A stretch of DNA of 64,000 nucleotides from Vibrio sp. 99-8-1 (GTDB lineage Bacteria; Pseudomonadota; Gammaproteobacteria; Enterobacterales; Vibrionaceae), in assembly GCF_013114595.1 (NCBI RefSeq), contig NZ_VTXE01000024.1, positions 20,674 through 84,673 on the forward strand, in the 5' to 3' direction. Under the pieces are notes generated by a model. It was not told where the DNA came from. It saw only the letters and a list, made by a program, of their open reading frames with translations, and ran no database searches. Shown piece by piece: positions 1 to 8,727 of this stretch. The stretch's first letter is position 1, and every line of letters begins with the position of its first letter. Position numbers and translations under genes: made by a program.

Positions 1-20
1 CTCCAGAACACTGCTACTTT

Positions 21-54
21 AAAGCCCGATTCACTTTGTGTTCGGGCTTTGTTT
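21..54 (+). terminator. Rho-independent terminator of a gene lying upstream of the window
   Basis: AAAGCCCGA (21-29) pairs with TCGGGCTTT (42-50) across a 12-nt loop and is followed by GTTT. No coding region lies between it and the window start, so it most likely ends a plus-strand gene outside the window. It could also stop read-through from the minus-strand LysR gene. Confidence 0.7.
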
Positions 55-176
55 ATGGTTAACCTCAACTCACTCCATAAATGTTTAATCGTTTTATACG
101 CCTGTGCCCTCAAGGTGTGGCATCCCTCTCAAGCTTATCTATAGAATCAATAGCATTGTTTTGTTCGTGACTTAGG

Positions 177-1079
177 TTAGAACATATTCGTTTGACGGTT
201 ATAGCAGTGATAAACATGCTCAATGAAAAGCTTGGTTTTAACCGGTAAGTGCTTGGTATAGGGGTATACGGCATAAATACCTAGCTGTTTACCAACTTGT
301 TCTGGCAAAACTTCAATTAGCTGTTTTGACTGTAACTCATTGTAAACTAGAACTTTCGGTACGTAGACCAACCCTTGTCCCAATAAAGCCGCACTTTTTA
401 GCGCTGAGGCATTATTGGTGCAAAAATTGCCTGACACATTGATAGTAAATGGTGCATCTTCCCCTTTAATTAACCAATCAAATGCCCCGGTCTCTTGGAA
501 AGAGTAGCCAAGACAGTTGTGGTCGATCAGTTGCTGATAATGGGTTGGAATGGTGTTTTTTTCAAAATAGCTTGGAGCACCACAGATAATCCAATTTACA
601 TCCACAAGTCGCCGGGCAATGAAGCTAGAGTCTGGCAGGACACCGGTTCTGATGGCGAGATCGTACCCTTCGGCAAGGATATCGACAAATCGATTATCCA
701 AGTCCATTTGGATATTGATATCCGGATACATCTCGCTAAATTCCGCAATAGCTTGAGGCAAAATAAGTTCACCAGAGATGGTTGGAACCGTGATTTTTAT
801 ATTGCCAGATAAACGCTCACCAAGACCGTTAAGTTCATCTTCGGCATTGATGACCGATAAGTATATTTCACGAGCGTGACGATGGAAGATTTCACCTGCT
901 TCAGTAAGTGTAAGCTTGCGGGTAGTTCGGTAGAGAAGCTGAACGCCTAGATCTTGTTCAAGCCTTGTAATTCGCTTGCTCACCACGGACTTAGTTAGCC
1001 CGACTTGTTCGGCGGCTTTGCTAAATGAGCCTTGCTCAATTAACTGGTAAAAAATAATAAAGTCGTCAGTATTTCGCAT
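177..1079 (-). CDS. LysR-family transcriptional regulator (CrgA/DmlR-like)
   Basis: This 300-residue protein has the LysR architecture. Residues 1-60 form a winged helix-turn-helix (GSFSKAAEQVGLTKSVVSKR is the helix-turn-helix core), a linker helix follows, and residues 90-295 form a periplasmic-binding-protein-like effector domain. The sequence resembles the CrgA/DmlR subfamily, whose effectors vary, so the ligand cannot be read from sequence. It starts at ATG 1079 and is 124 bp from the start-distal end of yjjW, on the same strand. That neighbour's product is unrelated to typical LysR targets, so the regulated gene is unknown. No divergent partner is visible, which is unusual because many LysR genes face their target. 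Confidence 0.9.
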   Translation of the reverse strand: MRNTDDFIIFYQLIEQGSFSKAAEQVGLTKSVVSKRITRLEQDLGVQLLYRTTRKLTLTEAGEIFHRHAREIYLSVINAEDELNGLGERLSGNIKITVPTISGELILPQAIAEFSEMYPDINIQMDLDNRFVDILAEGYDLAIRTGVLPDSSFIARRLVDVNWIICGAPSYFEKNTIPTHYQQLIDHNCLGYSFQETGAFDWLIKGEDAPFTINVSGNFCTNNASALKSAALLGQGLVYVPKVLVYNELQSKQLIEVLPEQVGKQLGIYAVYPYTKHLPVKTKLFIEHVYHCYNRQTNMF

Positions 1080-1202
1080 AATTGGTTTATTTTAAGAAAC
1101 AATATTTTAATTGGTTGCAATAAGTTTAGCTTAAATGAGAAGGAAATGAAGGCGGAGTGCAGGATAACCTCGGAGAGTTCAAGTTGTGTTGGCAAGTACA
1201 GC

Positions 1203-2069
1203 TTACAAATAGACGTTTGGAAGAATAAGGTTATTGACGCCGCGTTGTTCAAGCTGCGCAGCGAACTGTTTAACGCTTTCTTCACTGCATGACGGCCACT
1301 GCTCAGCTTCTCCTGTTACGCCGTGTTGTTGAAAAGCGTTAATTTTTATTCTTACATCAGCTCCTCGTTTTGTAAGAAACTGAGCTAGGGCATCGACTTC
1401 GGTCTGCAGATCGGTTTGGTTTGGGATAAGCAGTAATCTTACTTCGTACAGTTTGTGGTTCTGTTCTAATAACTGAATGGTTTGAATCACTTTGCTATTT
1501 TCGCGATTGGTCAGTCGTAAATGTGTCTCTTTTTGCCACGCTTTAAGATCAATCATTGCGCCGTCGATTACTGGAAGCAGTTTTTGCCAGCCATGACGGC
1601 TAAGAGAACCATTGCTGTCCACCATGCAAGTTAAATGTTGGGTTGAGACGTCTTGCTTGAGTGCAGTAAACAGCGCCACAATGAAGGGAAGCTGAAGGGT
1701 GGCTTCGCCGCCAGTGACGGTGATACCAGATAAAAATGGGCTGTGTGTACGGATAAGCGCCATCATCTCATCAACAGAGTACTGCTTGGTTTTTGGTGTT
1801 GAGTTGCGAGGACATACTTCGATACACGCGTCGCATTCGGTACACAGTGAGGCCTGCCAGTGTACTTGCTGTCCATGCATCGACAGCGCCTTTTCTGGGC
1901 AAACTGCCACACACTCGGCGCAATGATCGCAGAGATTAATCGTGTGTGGATTGTGACAGTTTAAGCAATTGAAATTGCAGCCTTGCAGAAAGATAACGAG
2001 CCTGTTTCCAGGCCCATCAACGCAAGAGAAAGTCAGAATTTTACTGACTGTAGCTTGGATCTTGCTCAT
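1203..2069 (-). CDS. yjjW: YjjW-type glycyl-radical-enzyme activase (radical SAM)
   Basis: This 288-residue radical SAM enzyme is predicted to install the glycyl radical on its partner YjjI. The CNFNCLNC motif near residue 30 gives the C-x3-C-x2-C site for the SAM-binding cluster. Two ferredoxin-like cysteine sets follow (CDHCAECVAVCP and CTECDACIEVCP), as in PFL-type activases with auxiliary 4Fe-4S clusters. TVTGGEATLQ corresponds to the SAM-binding GGE motif. The ATG start overlaps the 3' end of yjjI by 29 bp, which indicates translational coupling. The substrate of the YjjI/YjjW pair is not established, so the metabolic role remains open. Confidence 0.93.
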   Translation of the reverse strand: MSKIQATVSKILTFSCVDGPGNRLVIFLQGCNFNCLNCHNPHTINLCDHCAECVAVCPEKALSMHGQQVHWQASLCTECDACIEVCPRNSTPKTKQYSVDEMMALIRTHSPFLSGITVTGGEATLQLPFIVALFTALKQDVSTQHLTCMVDSNGSLSRHGWQKLLPVIDGAMIDLKAWQKETHLRLTNRENSKVIQTIQLLEQNHKLYEVRLLLIPNQTDLQTEVDALAQFLTKRGADVRIKINAFQQHGVTGEAEQWPSCSEESVKQFAAQLEQRGVNNLILPNVYL

Positions 2070-3570
2070 GACTTACGACACGCGGTTTGCGATTAAGGAT
2101 ATTGGTGTTTTCAGCCGCTTCGGCTCCGAGTCCAGTGGTATTGGTTCTTGAACCTTGCTGTGAGAATTTGGCGATATCTGACAGTTTGATCATATACCCA
2201 GTCACGCGAACTAGGTCGTTGGATGCCACGTTAGCGGTGAACTCTCTGAAGCCGATTGAAAGAGCGCCTTTGGCAAGTTGGAACATCGCCTGTGGGTTGT
2301 CTTTTACCGTTTCATCTATAGTAAGAATGTCACTAATACCGGATGAGTAATACTGGTGATGAGCCGCTAGCGCCTGAATATGGCTAACTGGATCGGGTTC
2401 ATCTCCGTATGGAATACGGACACCGGGAGTCACCTCTTTATCTAAGCTAATTCCGCCTTGGGCGTGCAATAGAGCTCGGCCATGCCAGCCGTAACTTACC
2501 GGGGTATTTTTAACTATTGAATCCAGTTTGGCTGAGATTGAGTGACCTAACTGGTTCGCTTCAGAATCTACGCCGTATCGACCTTCTTTATTTGATTTCT
2601 GCTGCAAAATATTGACAGTTTCCGCCATGCCGTAAATACCAAACATCGGCGCGAAGCGATCTTCATAGATCAGTTCTTCTTCTACTAAGAAGCTGTTAAA
2701 GAAGTGAGACTCACCGTGTAAAAATGATGTTCTAGCCTCAATAAGTTCGAACATTAATTGGCAGTAATGAGGCAAGGTTTCACTCATGAAGTGCTGCGTA
2801 TTGTCGGTGCGGTTTGCCACTTCCTTCAAGTTGAGTCGTACTAAGGTGTTGGCGCCGCCAGCGAGTGGTAAAGAGTTGTAGCAACTAACAATAGCAAAAC
2901 CTGTATCGTCATAGGTTTGAGCATGAATTGGATAGTTGGCAATATGTGGCTTGCTGCACTCACAAATGCAGTTCGCGGCTAGTTGCAATAAGTCATCTGG
3001 CGTTTGTTGCGGGTCGTGCATAAAAGTCAGATTTGGAGCGATCTGTTTTAACTCTGCGTCCACCTTTAAAATTGTGCGGCATACGATATTGTCTGTCGGA
3101 CCAATATTGGCATGCATAAAGGCATCTGGAAGCGTTCTATCAAGCATGATCCAAAACAGTTTAAGCTTCTGATATAGAGTTTCTTCATCAACATCTTTTA
3201 CATAAGGAAGCAGTACTTCATCTAACTGGCCAATATAGACAGGGATGTTGGTTACTGATGGTACATGATGATACAAAATGGTTAGCGCATTGATGGCTTC
3301 ATCTAGGTTAGTCGCAGGTTCTAGTTCAAGGTATTTAGACCCTTGTTTAAGAAACTTAGCGTAATCCGGCAGAACATATCTTGGTTTGAATGGTGCGTGC
3401 CCTTCAAAAATGTCACAGATTACCCCTTGCTCCATTGCTTGTTTTAGCTCATCTGAAATTGATGGATAAGGGATAGCCGCATCTGCCTCCAACGATAAGT
3501 AGTTACTCTTCTGTTTTGGAGATAGGTGAGGGTCGGTGGCAATGTTACGAAATGTTTGTTCTAAGCTCAT
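2041..3570 (-). CDS. yjjI: YjjI glycyl-radical protein (DUF3029)
   Basis: This 509-residue protein belongs to the YjjI/DUF3029 family, close in length to the E. coli protein. The C-terminal RVTGYMIKLSD near residue 465 matches the RVxGY glycyl-radical loop of pyruvate formate-lyase relatives, with the Gly as the expected radical site. I chose the ATG at 3570 (MSLEQTF) because the open frame upstream of it lacks protein-like character and reaches back through a terminator. The ribosome-binding site is weak. The gene overlaps yjjW, its probable activase. The reaction is unknown. Glycyl-radical enzymes work anaerobically, so expression under low oxygen is expected, but I found no clear FNR box. 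Confidence 0.92.
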   Translation of the reverse strand: MSLEQTFRNIATDPHLSPKQKSNYLSLEADAAIPYPSISDELKQAMEQGVICDIFEGHAPFKPRYVLPDYAKFLKQGSKYLELEPATNLDEAINALTILYHHVPSVTNIPVYIGQLDEVLLPYVKDVDEETLYQKLKLFWIMLDRTLPDAFMHANIGPTDNIVCRTILKVDAELKQIAPNLTFMHDPQQTPDDLLQLAANCICECSKPHIANYPIHAQTYDDTGFAIVSCYNSLPLAGGANTLVRLNLKEVANRTDNTQHFMSETLPHYCQLMFELIEARTSFLHGESHFFNSFLVEEELIYEDRFAPMFGIYGMAETVNILQQKSNKEGRYGVDSEANQLGHSISAKLDSIVKNTPVSYGWHGRALLHAQGGISLDKEVTPGVRIPYGDEPDPVSHIQALAAHHQYYSSGISDILTIDETVKDNPQAMFQLAKGALSIGFREFTANVASNDLVRVTGYMIKLSDIAKFSQQGSRTNTTGLGAEAAENTNILNRKPRVVSHEQDPSYSQ

Positions 3571-3763
3571 AGTTGAAGACTCGCTGATGATTCTAGCCAC
3601 TACTTTAGTACGGTATTGGATAAGGAAAAAGAAAAATAGGCCACTTAATCGGTTTCGGTGGCAGAAATTTGAGGTTTGGCACTGACATTGGTGAATGTTG
3701 CACCAATCTCGCCATCTCATTCGCTCTCTACGAGGGGTTGTGAAAGGGGTTATCGTCTTGCAA

Positions 3764-3797
3764 AAGACCCAGTTAATTTCTAGAGTAACTGGGTCTT
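3764..3797 (-). terminator. Terminator between the chemoreceptor gene and yjjI
   Basis: AAGACCCAGTTA (3764-3775) is perfectly complementary to TAACTGGGTCTT (3786-3797), a 12-bp stem with a 10-nt loop. On the minus strand the stem ends in TCTTTTGC. The plus strand has a longer T-run after the stem, but no plus-strand gene precedes it. The hairpin therefore most likely ends the chemoreceptor transcript and separates it from yjjI-yjjW. Confidence 0.8.
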
Positions 3798-3820
3798 CAT
3801 TTTTTGCTCTGTAAATGAGT

Positions 3821-5359
3821 CTACTGTTTAAATGAAAGTCCAAGTGATGCTAATTGCTGTGCCTTGTTTTCAATGTTGTGCGCTAATGACGCCACTTCGT
3901 CGACATCCTTAAGGTTACTTTGAGACGCGTTGCGTATCTCTACTATGTTTTGGTTTACATCTTGAGCAACGGCGGTCTGCTCTTCTGCTGCGGTGGAGAT
4001 CTGCGCCGCGGCATCCTCTATTGATTGCATGACACCGTTTAGCTCATTGATGGTTTGTTGTGTGCTGGTGGTGTTGTCTAAGCACACTTTCGCGACATCT
4101 TGTCCATTTTTCATGGTCGAAGTAAGGGTTGAGATAGATGACATGACACTATCCATTGAGGCTTGAATATTTTGAGTGGTACGGTGAGTTCGTTGGCTCA
4201 GTGCCCGTACTTCATCGGCCACAACCGCAAACCCTCGTCCTTGTTCTCCTGCTCTGGCGGACTCAATTGCGGCATTCAACGCCAATAGATTAGTCTGCTC
4301 GGCAATACTCTGAATCTCTGCCATCAAACTTGAAATGCTGGTTATTTTTGCTGAAAGATCTTCGGTAGAAACGAAAGAAGATTCCACTTCTTTTGCCAAA
4401 TTAGTGACTTCTTGCTGGGTTTTGTCCATATAAGACGTAGCGTGGCTACAGGTTTCGTTGGCCTGATGGACTTGTTCAAGAGTCGCCGAGCTGTTGCGAG
4501 CGACTTCGTTAATGGTTGTCACCATCTCTTCCATTGCTGAGACGACTTTCTCCAGTTCAAGGGACTCTTTCTCGACATTTTCATGGGCGTGAGCCGAAGC
4601 ATCTTCAAGAGAGTGAACGGAATTGAGTAAAACGTTACTGCTATCCATTGTTCGTCCAAGAATAGTTTGCACTCGTCCCTGCTGCATTTTTATATGGTAC
4701 TCAGCGTAGTTACTCTTATCGTTACAAAAAACCAGTCTTGAAATACTGTCATAGGTATATTTAAGGTCGTCATAAAATTTTTGACGAACAAAGAGCTCGT
4801 GATACATAACAGCAAAAGTGGCAAACGGAATAAGCAGAGTATAAAAAGGTGAAAGGTATATTCCTGCACTGACTGAGCCAATAGTTAATAGCAGTAACAG
4901 AAGGATTCGTTGTTTTGTGGTAAAGCGGATTTTGGCGGTGAGGCGTTTTCCTTTATCGGCCACAGCGTATAGCTTCTCAGCACGGCGTCTGATCTCAGGA
5001 GCAAGAACACGACGCACGGATTGAAAACCGATCAGTTGAGCGTTCTCATAGATGGGGGTGACAAAAGCATCTACCCAATAATACCGACCATCTTTGCATC
5101 GGTTTTTTACTGCGCCCCGCCACGCTTGACCTTCGCCTATGTGTTCCCATAAATCTTTAAAGGCTGCTTTAGGCATATCAGGGTGACGAATTAGGTTGTG
5201 GTTTTTTCCTACTAGTTCTTGCAAGCTGTAGCCTGAAATTCGGCAGAACTCTTCATTGGCATAGGTTATAACGCCTCTTTTATCTGTGGTGGAGACGAGT
5301 TCTTCATTTTCGGCGAATGTTACTTCCTGATCGATAATAGCTCGATTTCTTTTAGACAT
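3821..5359 (-). CDS. Aer-like PAS-domain methyl-accepting chemotaxis protein
   Basis: This 512-residue energy or redox taxis transducer resembles Aer. An N-terminal PAS domain (about residues 15-125) contains the family pattern [14 protein letters not shown], which in Aer lies in the FAD-binding PAS fold. Two short hydrophobic stretches around residues 150-190 anchor it to the membrane without a large periplasmic domain. The cytoplasmic signalling domain carries the highly conserved hairpin tip ([20 protein letters not shown]). It would pass oxygen or redox state to CheA/CheW. It starts at ATG 5359 with AGGA eight bases upstream. It stands alone, with a terminator on its 3' side. Confidence 0.92.
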   Translation of the reverse strand: MSKRNRAIIDQEVTFAENEELVSTTDKRGVITYANEEFCRISGYSLQELVGKNHNLIRHPDMPKAAFKDLWEHIGEGQAWRGAVKNRCKDGRYYWVDAFVTPIYENAQLIGFQSVRRVLAPEIRRRAEKLYAVADKGKRLTAKIRFTTKQRILLLLLLTIGSVSAGIYLSPFYTLLIPFATFAVMYHELFVRQKFYDDLKYTYDSISRLVFCNDKSNYAEYHIKMQQGRVQTILGRTMDSSNVLLNSVHSLEDASAHAHENVEKESLELEKVVSAMEEMVTTINEVARNSSATLEQVHQANETCSHATSYMDKTQQEVTNLAKEVESSFVSTEDLSAKITSISSLMAEIQSIAEQTNLLALNAAIESARAGEQGRGFAVVADEVRALSQRTHRTTQNIQASMDSVMSSISTLTSTMKNGQDVAKVCLDNTTSTQQTINELNGVMQSIEDAAAQISTAAEEQTAVAQDVNQNIVEIRNASQSNLKDVDEVASLAHNIENKAQQLASLGLSFKQ

Positions 5360-5751
5360 GTTTCCGTCCTGACGTTTATATAAATTTTAATAAGTTATCT
5401 GATGTATAGTCATCAGTTGCATAGGTAACTGTAGGTGCAGAAAGGGGTGCGTGTAAAGTATTTGTTAAAATTAATTGATATTTTTATCTATTAATAATCA
5501 TTATACTTGCTATTGGTTATAACGATCGGCTTTGATATACCTTGCGGGAATGCTTGAAGCTATTTTAGCCTATGTTAAATAACCCCAATTTAGGCAAAAT
5601 TTGGCTCAAAACAATCCCATTGTTGTTGTAAGATTAATGGTTATTTAGCAGAGGTAAGTGGTTGATTAGCGATAAGCTTAAAAATAATTAATGGTAACTT
5701 TGTTAAAATTGTCTTAGCGTATGCCACAGCAGAAATACATTGGGGATAGTA
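5360..5751. promoter_or_regulatory. Divergent intergenic region between chemoreceptor and response regulator
   Basis: This roughly 390-bp AT-rich spacer lies between two divergent genes and must hold both promoters. I see no ORF of note, no strong dyad and no repeat. A GGGGAT ribosome-binding site sits just upstream of the response-regulator ATG at 5752. Confidence 0.5.
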
Positions 5752-6429
5752 ATGAAGATTTTACTTGCAGAAGATGACGAAACAACCGCAAGTTATATTC
5801 TTAAAGGGCTAACTGAACATGGTCATGTTGTTGATTGGGTGACCGATGGCAGAGAGGCGCTCAGTCACTGCTTGTACAATCAGTATGACTTGTTGATTGC
5901 CGATCGCATGATGCCAGGCATGGATGGACTTTCTTTAGTTAAGGCGTTGAGATCATCGAACAGTCAGCTTCCGGTGCTGTTTCTTACCGCATTGTCGGAT
6001 GTGGATGATAAAGTTGAAGGGTTACTTTCCGGCGGCGATGACTACATGGTGAAGCCTTTTCACTTTTCTGAACTGCTAGCCCGTATCACAGTACTTTCCC
6101 GAAGGCCAAAAGACAGAATAGCCAGCACAGAACTGCATGTTCACGACTTGAAACTGGATCTACTTACCAGACGAGCAAGCCGTAAAGGGATGGTGATTGA
6201 ACTTCTCAATAAGGAGTTCACGTTACTCGAGTATCTTATGGAAAATAAAGAACGAGTAGTGAGTCGAACGATGATTCTTGAACGTGTATGGGAGCTTAAT
6301 TTTGATCCCGGAACATCGGTGGTAGAAACTCATATGAGTAAGCTAAGACAGAAGATTGATAAACCATTTGATGATCAGTTAATTCATACAGTTAGAAATA
6401 TGGGATATGTGATTCGTGCGCCTCGTTGA
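5752..6429 (+). CDS. OmpR-family response regulator
   Basis: This 225-residue protein has an N-terminal receiver domain (about 1-115). It shows the acidic pocket AEDDE, the phosphoacceptor Asp in LLIADRMMPGMDG, and the conserved Lys in DYMVKPF. A C-terminal winged-helix DNA-binding domain follows (about 130-223), with the typical end THMSKLRQKID...VRNMGYVIR. I chose ATG 5752 (MKILLAEDDE) over the TTG twelve bases upstream because GGGGAT is positioned for it. Its end overlaps the next gene by 14 bp, so it forms a coupled pair with that kinase. The target may be the adjacent yfdX/moxR locus, but this is inference from position. Confidence 0.92.
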   Translation: MKILLAEDDETTASYILKGLTEHGHVVDWVTDGREALSHCLYNQYDLLIADRMMPGMDGLSLVKALRSSNSQLPVLFLTALSDVDDKVEGLLSGGDDYMVKPFHFSELLARITVLSRRPKDRIASTELHVHDLKLDLLTRRASRKGMVIELLNKEFTLLEYLMENKERVVSRTMILERVWELNFDPGTSVVETHMSKLRQKIDKPFDDQLIHTVRNMGYVIRAPR

Positions 6430-7804
6430 TATTATTCCCGGCTCAGCATTTCGGTTGTCTCTCAAGATCAGTAGCTTGACGTTACTGGTTATGTCTCTGA
6501 TTTGTGTGTTTATTTACAATGCCGTTACTCAAGCCATGATTTATGAGTTGCGCACACAGGCGGAAGAGGAAATATCATTACTCGGCGACATATTAAAAGA
6601 GGATGGTTCTAAAGGTATGACAGAAGCCTTGGCCGGTTTATCAAATACCTTTATACCGAAAGAGCATATTGTTGGTGTGTTTAATGCCGAAGGTAAAGCG
6701 ATTGCGGGGAATGTCTCCATCGCCCCTGATTTTGTTGGTTGGAAAAAAACAGTGCTTACTTTGATTAGCCCTAGTTTGGATGAGGAACAGAACCAATATC
6801 ACAGCAAAGTCATCCATCTGAAAGGGTATACACTGATTGTTGGCCGCTCTGACACGTTAATCGTCGCGGTTCAACGTAGTTTGATTGTGTGGTTACTTAT
6901 AGCGGCACTGGTTATTTCGCTAAGCACGCTGATTCTAGGCGCGATTTCTAGTGCATCTTCAGCAAGAAAAATTCGTCATATGGATAACGTGCTCAAAAAG
7001 GTTGCCGATGGAGAATCTAATGTACGTGTTCAGCGTTCACCGACAGCTCGGCCAGATCAGCTTGACCAACTTGGAGAGAAGATTAATCTCAATTTGGATA
7101 CCTTGTCAGAGCTAATAACCGGGATTAAGAGCACGGCATCAGCGGTGGCGCATGATCTAAAAACGCCTCTTGCTCATACTTTGTTCAGCTTGTATGAAGC
7201 TCAGGAGCAAAGTGAAAAAGGAGAGTGTCCGACACCGGTTATCAAGAAAGCGATCAACGATGTTGAAGCCATCAATACCACCTTTGATACTATATTACGT
7301 ATCTCCCGAATCAATGCCCATCTTGACCGTTCTCATTTTCAATGGGTCGATATCTGGTCAGTCATCGATAAAATCACCGAACTCTATGAACCTGTATATG
7401 GTGAAATAGATAATCAGATCATTGTGACAAAGCCTGACGATGGTGTAAAACCGCAAAAGGTGTATGGCGATGCTGGTATGTTAGAGCAGCTATTGGTTAA
7501 TCTGTTGAAAAATATACAAGCACATTGTCCTGATGGAACAAAGGTGATGATAACGACAGTGTTAGATGACACTGGGCTGGACATGATTGTTCAGGATGAT
7601 GGCCCAGGGGTGTCGGAACAGAGTATTGACAACATACTCAAGCCATTTTATCGAGTCGATAAAGCCAGAACAGAATCTGGTAACGGGTTGGGGCTGACGT
7701 TAATCGCCGCCATTGCTCGTTACCATAAAGCATCTCTTTCATTAGAGAATTGTCACCCCGGTTTGCGGGTTATTATTCATTTTCCCCTCCAACCCGATCA
7801 ATAA
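6416..7804 (+). CDS. Sensor histidine kinase paired with the upstream response regulator
   Basis: This 462-residue inner-membrane kinase starts at GTG 6416 inside the regulator gene. TM1 lies at about residues 12-38, a periplasmic sensor of roughly 115 residues follows, and TM2 is at about 152-178, then a HAMP region. The H-box AVAHDLKTPLAHT carries the phosphorylated His. The ATPase domain shows DDGPGVS and GNGLGLTL. The periplasmic sensor is not recognisable as a known ligand-binding family. A terminator follows immediately, so this is a two-gene operon separate from yfdX. Confidence 0.92.
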   Translation: MRLVDIIPGSAFRLSLKISSLTLLVMSLICVFIYNAVTQAMIYELRTQAEEEISLLGDILKEDGSKGMTEALAGLSNTFIPKEHIVGVFNAEGKAIAGNVSIAPDFVGWKKTVLTLISPSLDEEQNQYHSKVIHLKGYTLIVGRSDTLIVAVQRSLIVWLLIAALVISLSTLILGAISSASSARKIRHMDNVLKKVADGESNVRVQRSPTARPDQLDQLGEKINLNLDTLSELITGIKSTASAVAHDLKTPLAHTLFSLYEAQEQSEKGECPTPVIKKAINDVEAINTTFDTILRISRINAHLDRSHFQWVDIWSVIDKITELYEPVYGEIDNQIIVTKPDDGVKPQKVYGDAGMLEQLLVNLLKNIQAHCPDGTKVMITTVLDDTGLDMIVQDDGPGVSEQSIDNILKPFYRVDKARTESGNGLGLTLIAAIARYHKASLSLENCHPGLRVIIHFPLQPDQ

Positions 7805-7809
7805 AACTG

Positions 7810-7842
7810 AATGCCCGCCATTGTGCGGGCATTTATCTTTTT
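7810..7842 (+). terminator. Terminator of the response regulator-kinase operon
   Basis: AATGCCCGC (7810-7818) pairs with GCGGGCATT (7825-7833), followed by TATCTTTTT. It begins six bases after the kinase stop codon. Confidence 0.88.
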
Positions 7843-7907
7843 GAATCGCGTCTCAGCTCTAGCTGAAAATCATGAGACTTAATACCTAGTCAGACGAGAT
7901 GAAACTT

Positions 7908-7964
7908 GATAAAGCAATGAACTTTATCGGTATTAAATATATTTAAAGTTAGCTTGAAGCTGAC
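7908..7964. promoter_or_regulatory. Two adjacent dyads in the yfdX upstream region
   Basis: GATAAAG-N7-CTTTATC (7908-7928) is a perfect dyad. AGTTAGCTT and AAGCTGACT (about 7946-7964) form a second near-perfect one. They sit 65-120 bp upstream of the yfdX ATG, in the region expected for promoter and operator. Which regulator binds is unknown. The two-component pair directly upstream is a candidate, although OmpR-type regulators usually prefer direct repeats. Confidence 0.5.
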
Positions 7965-8027
7965 TTAATGTTCATCCGTTATCTTCTGTTTTAACCAAAG
8001 TATGCAATAACCTCTCAGGAGATAACT

Positions 8028-8660
8028 ATGTTAAAACCATCTAAGATCGCCATGTTAACACTTGCCACGCTAATGGCTGGTGCTCCCCTAGTCACCACTG
8101 CTTATGCTGCTACTGATTCTGGAAAAGAAATCGTTGTCGCGAAAACAATCAATATTTCTGGTCATGCTAAAGCGGTCATTTCTGATGTTCGTAATGCACG
8201 TTTTGCACTGTTTGATGGCCAAACAGATGCGGCACTTGAGCTGGTGAAAAAATCAAGAGAAGTACTGGATCAAGCTATTCTTGGTTACGCGCTTAAAGTG
8301 GATGCCGCCGGTGATTATGTGATTCCTTTGGATCGCTCAATTACCTTAGCTGAAGGTTTTAAACCCACTCAAGAGTTAGAGCTTGTTATCAACAAAGCCG
8401 GTGCAATGGCGCAGCAAGGACAAGTAGATGAAGCGGTTGTCTTGATGAAGGAATCGGGAGTCGATCTTGATATTCACTATGTTCTCCTTCCAGTTCTAAA
8501 AACGATTTCAAATCTGGAAAACGCAACAAAGAATATTAAAGCCGGCCAATTCTACGAAGCAAATATGAATCTAAAGGCAATTGAAGTTTCAATAGCGATT
8601 GAAGATCTGAATGTTGAAGACGTTCCAAAACAGGGTTACGCACTGAAAGATATTAAGTAA
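8028..8660 (+). CDS. yfdX: YfdX-family periplasmic protein
   Basis: This 210-residue protein has a Sec signal peptide (about 1-27, cut near AYA-ATDSG) and a helical YfdX domain. The length matches E. coli YfdX (211 residues). In enterobacteria yfdX belongs to the EvgA-controlled acid-resistance set, and the protein is a periplasmic helical oligomer with proposed chaperone-like behaviour. The exact role is unsettled. A good AGGAGATAACT ribosome-binding site precedes ATG 8028. The gene lies between a two-component pair and a MoxR-Bat operon, separated from the latter by a hairpin. Confidence 0.85.
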   Translation: MLKPSKIAMLTLATLMAGAPLVTTAYAATDSGKEIVVAKTINISGHAKAVISDVRNARFALFDGQTDAALELVKKSREVLDQAILGYALKVDAAGDYVIPLDRSITLAEGFKPTQELELVINKAGAMAQQGQVDEAVVLMKESGVDLDIHYVLLPVLKTISNLENATKNIKAGQFYEANMNLKAIEVSIAIEDLNVEDVPKQGYALKDIK

Positions 8661-8670
8661 CGCCTATTTA

Positions 8671-8697
8671 TAGGGAGCAGAGGCAGGCTGCTCCCTA
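8671..8697 (+). terminator. Hairpin between yfdX and moxR
   Basis: TAGGGAGCAG (8671-8680) pairs perfectly with CTGCTCCCTA (8688-8697) around a 7-nt loop. No real T-run follows, so it may act as a partial terminator or as a 3'-end stabiliser that allows some read-through into moxR. Confidence 0.6.
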
Positions 8698-8727
8698 AGT
8701 TAAACTTCTTCAACGGGAATCTATGTT

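Noticed and set aside
495..812. 105-codon plus-strand ORF within the LysR gene
   Set aside because: It lies entirely antisense to a complete LysR-family gene and shows no ribosome-binding site or known domain.
3571..3843. N-terminal extension of yjjI in the longest open frame
   Set aside because: It would run through a terminator hairpin and has no protein-like conservation; MSLEQTF at 3570 fits the family start.
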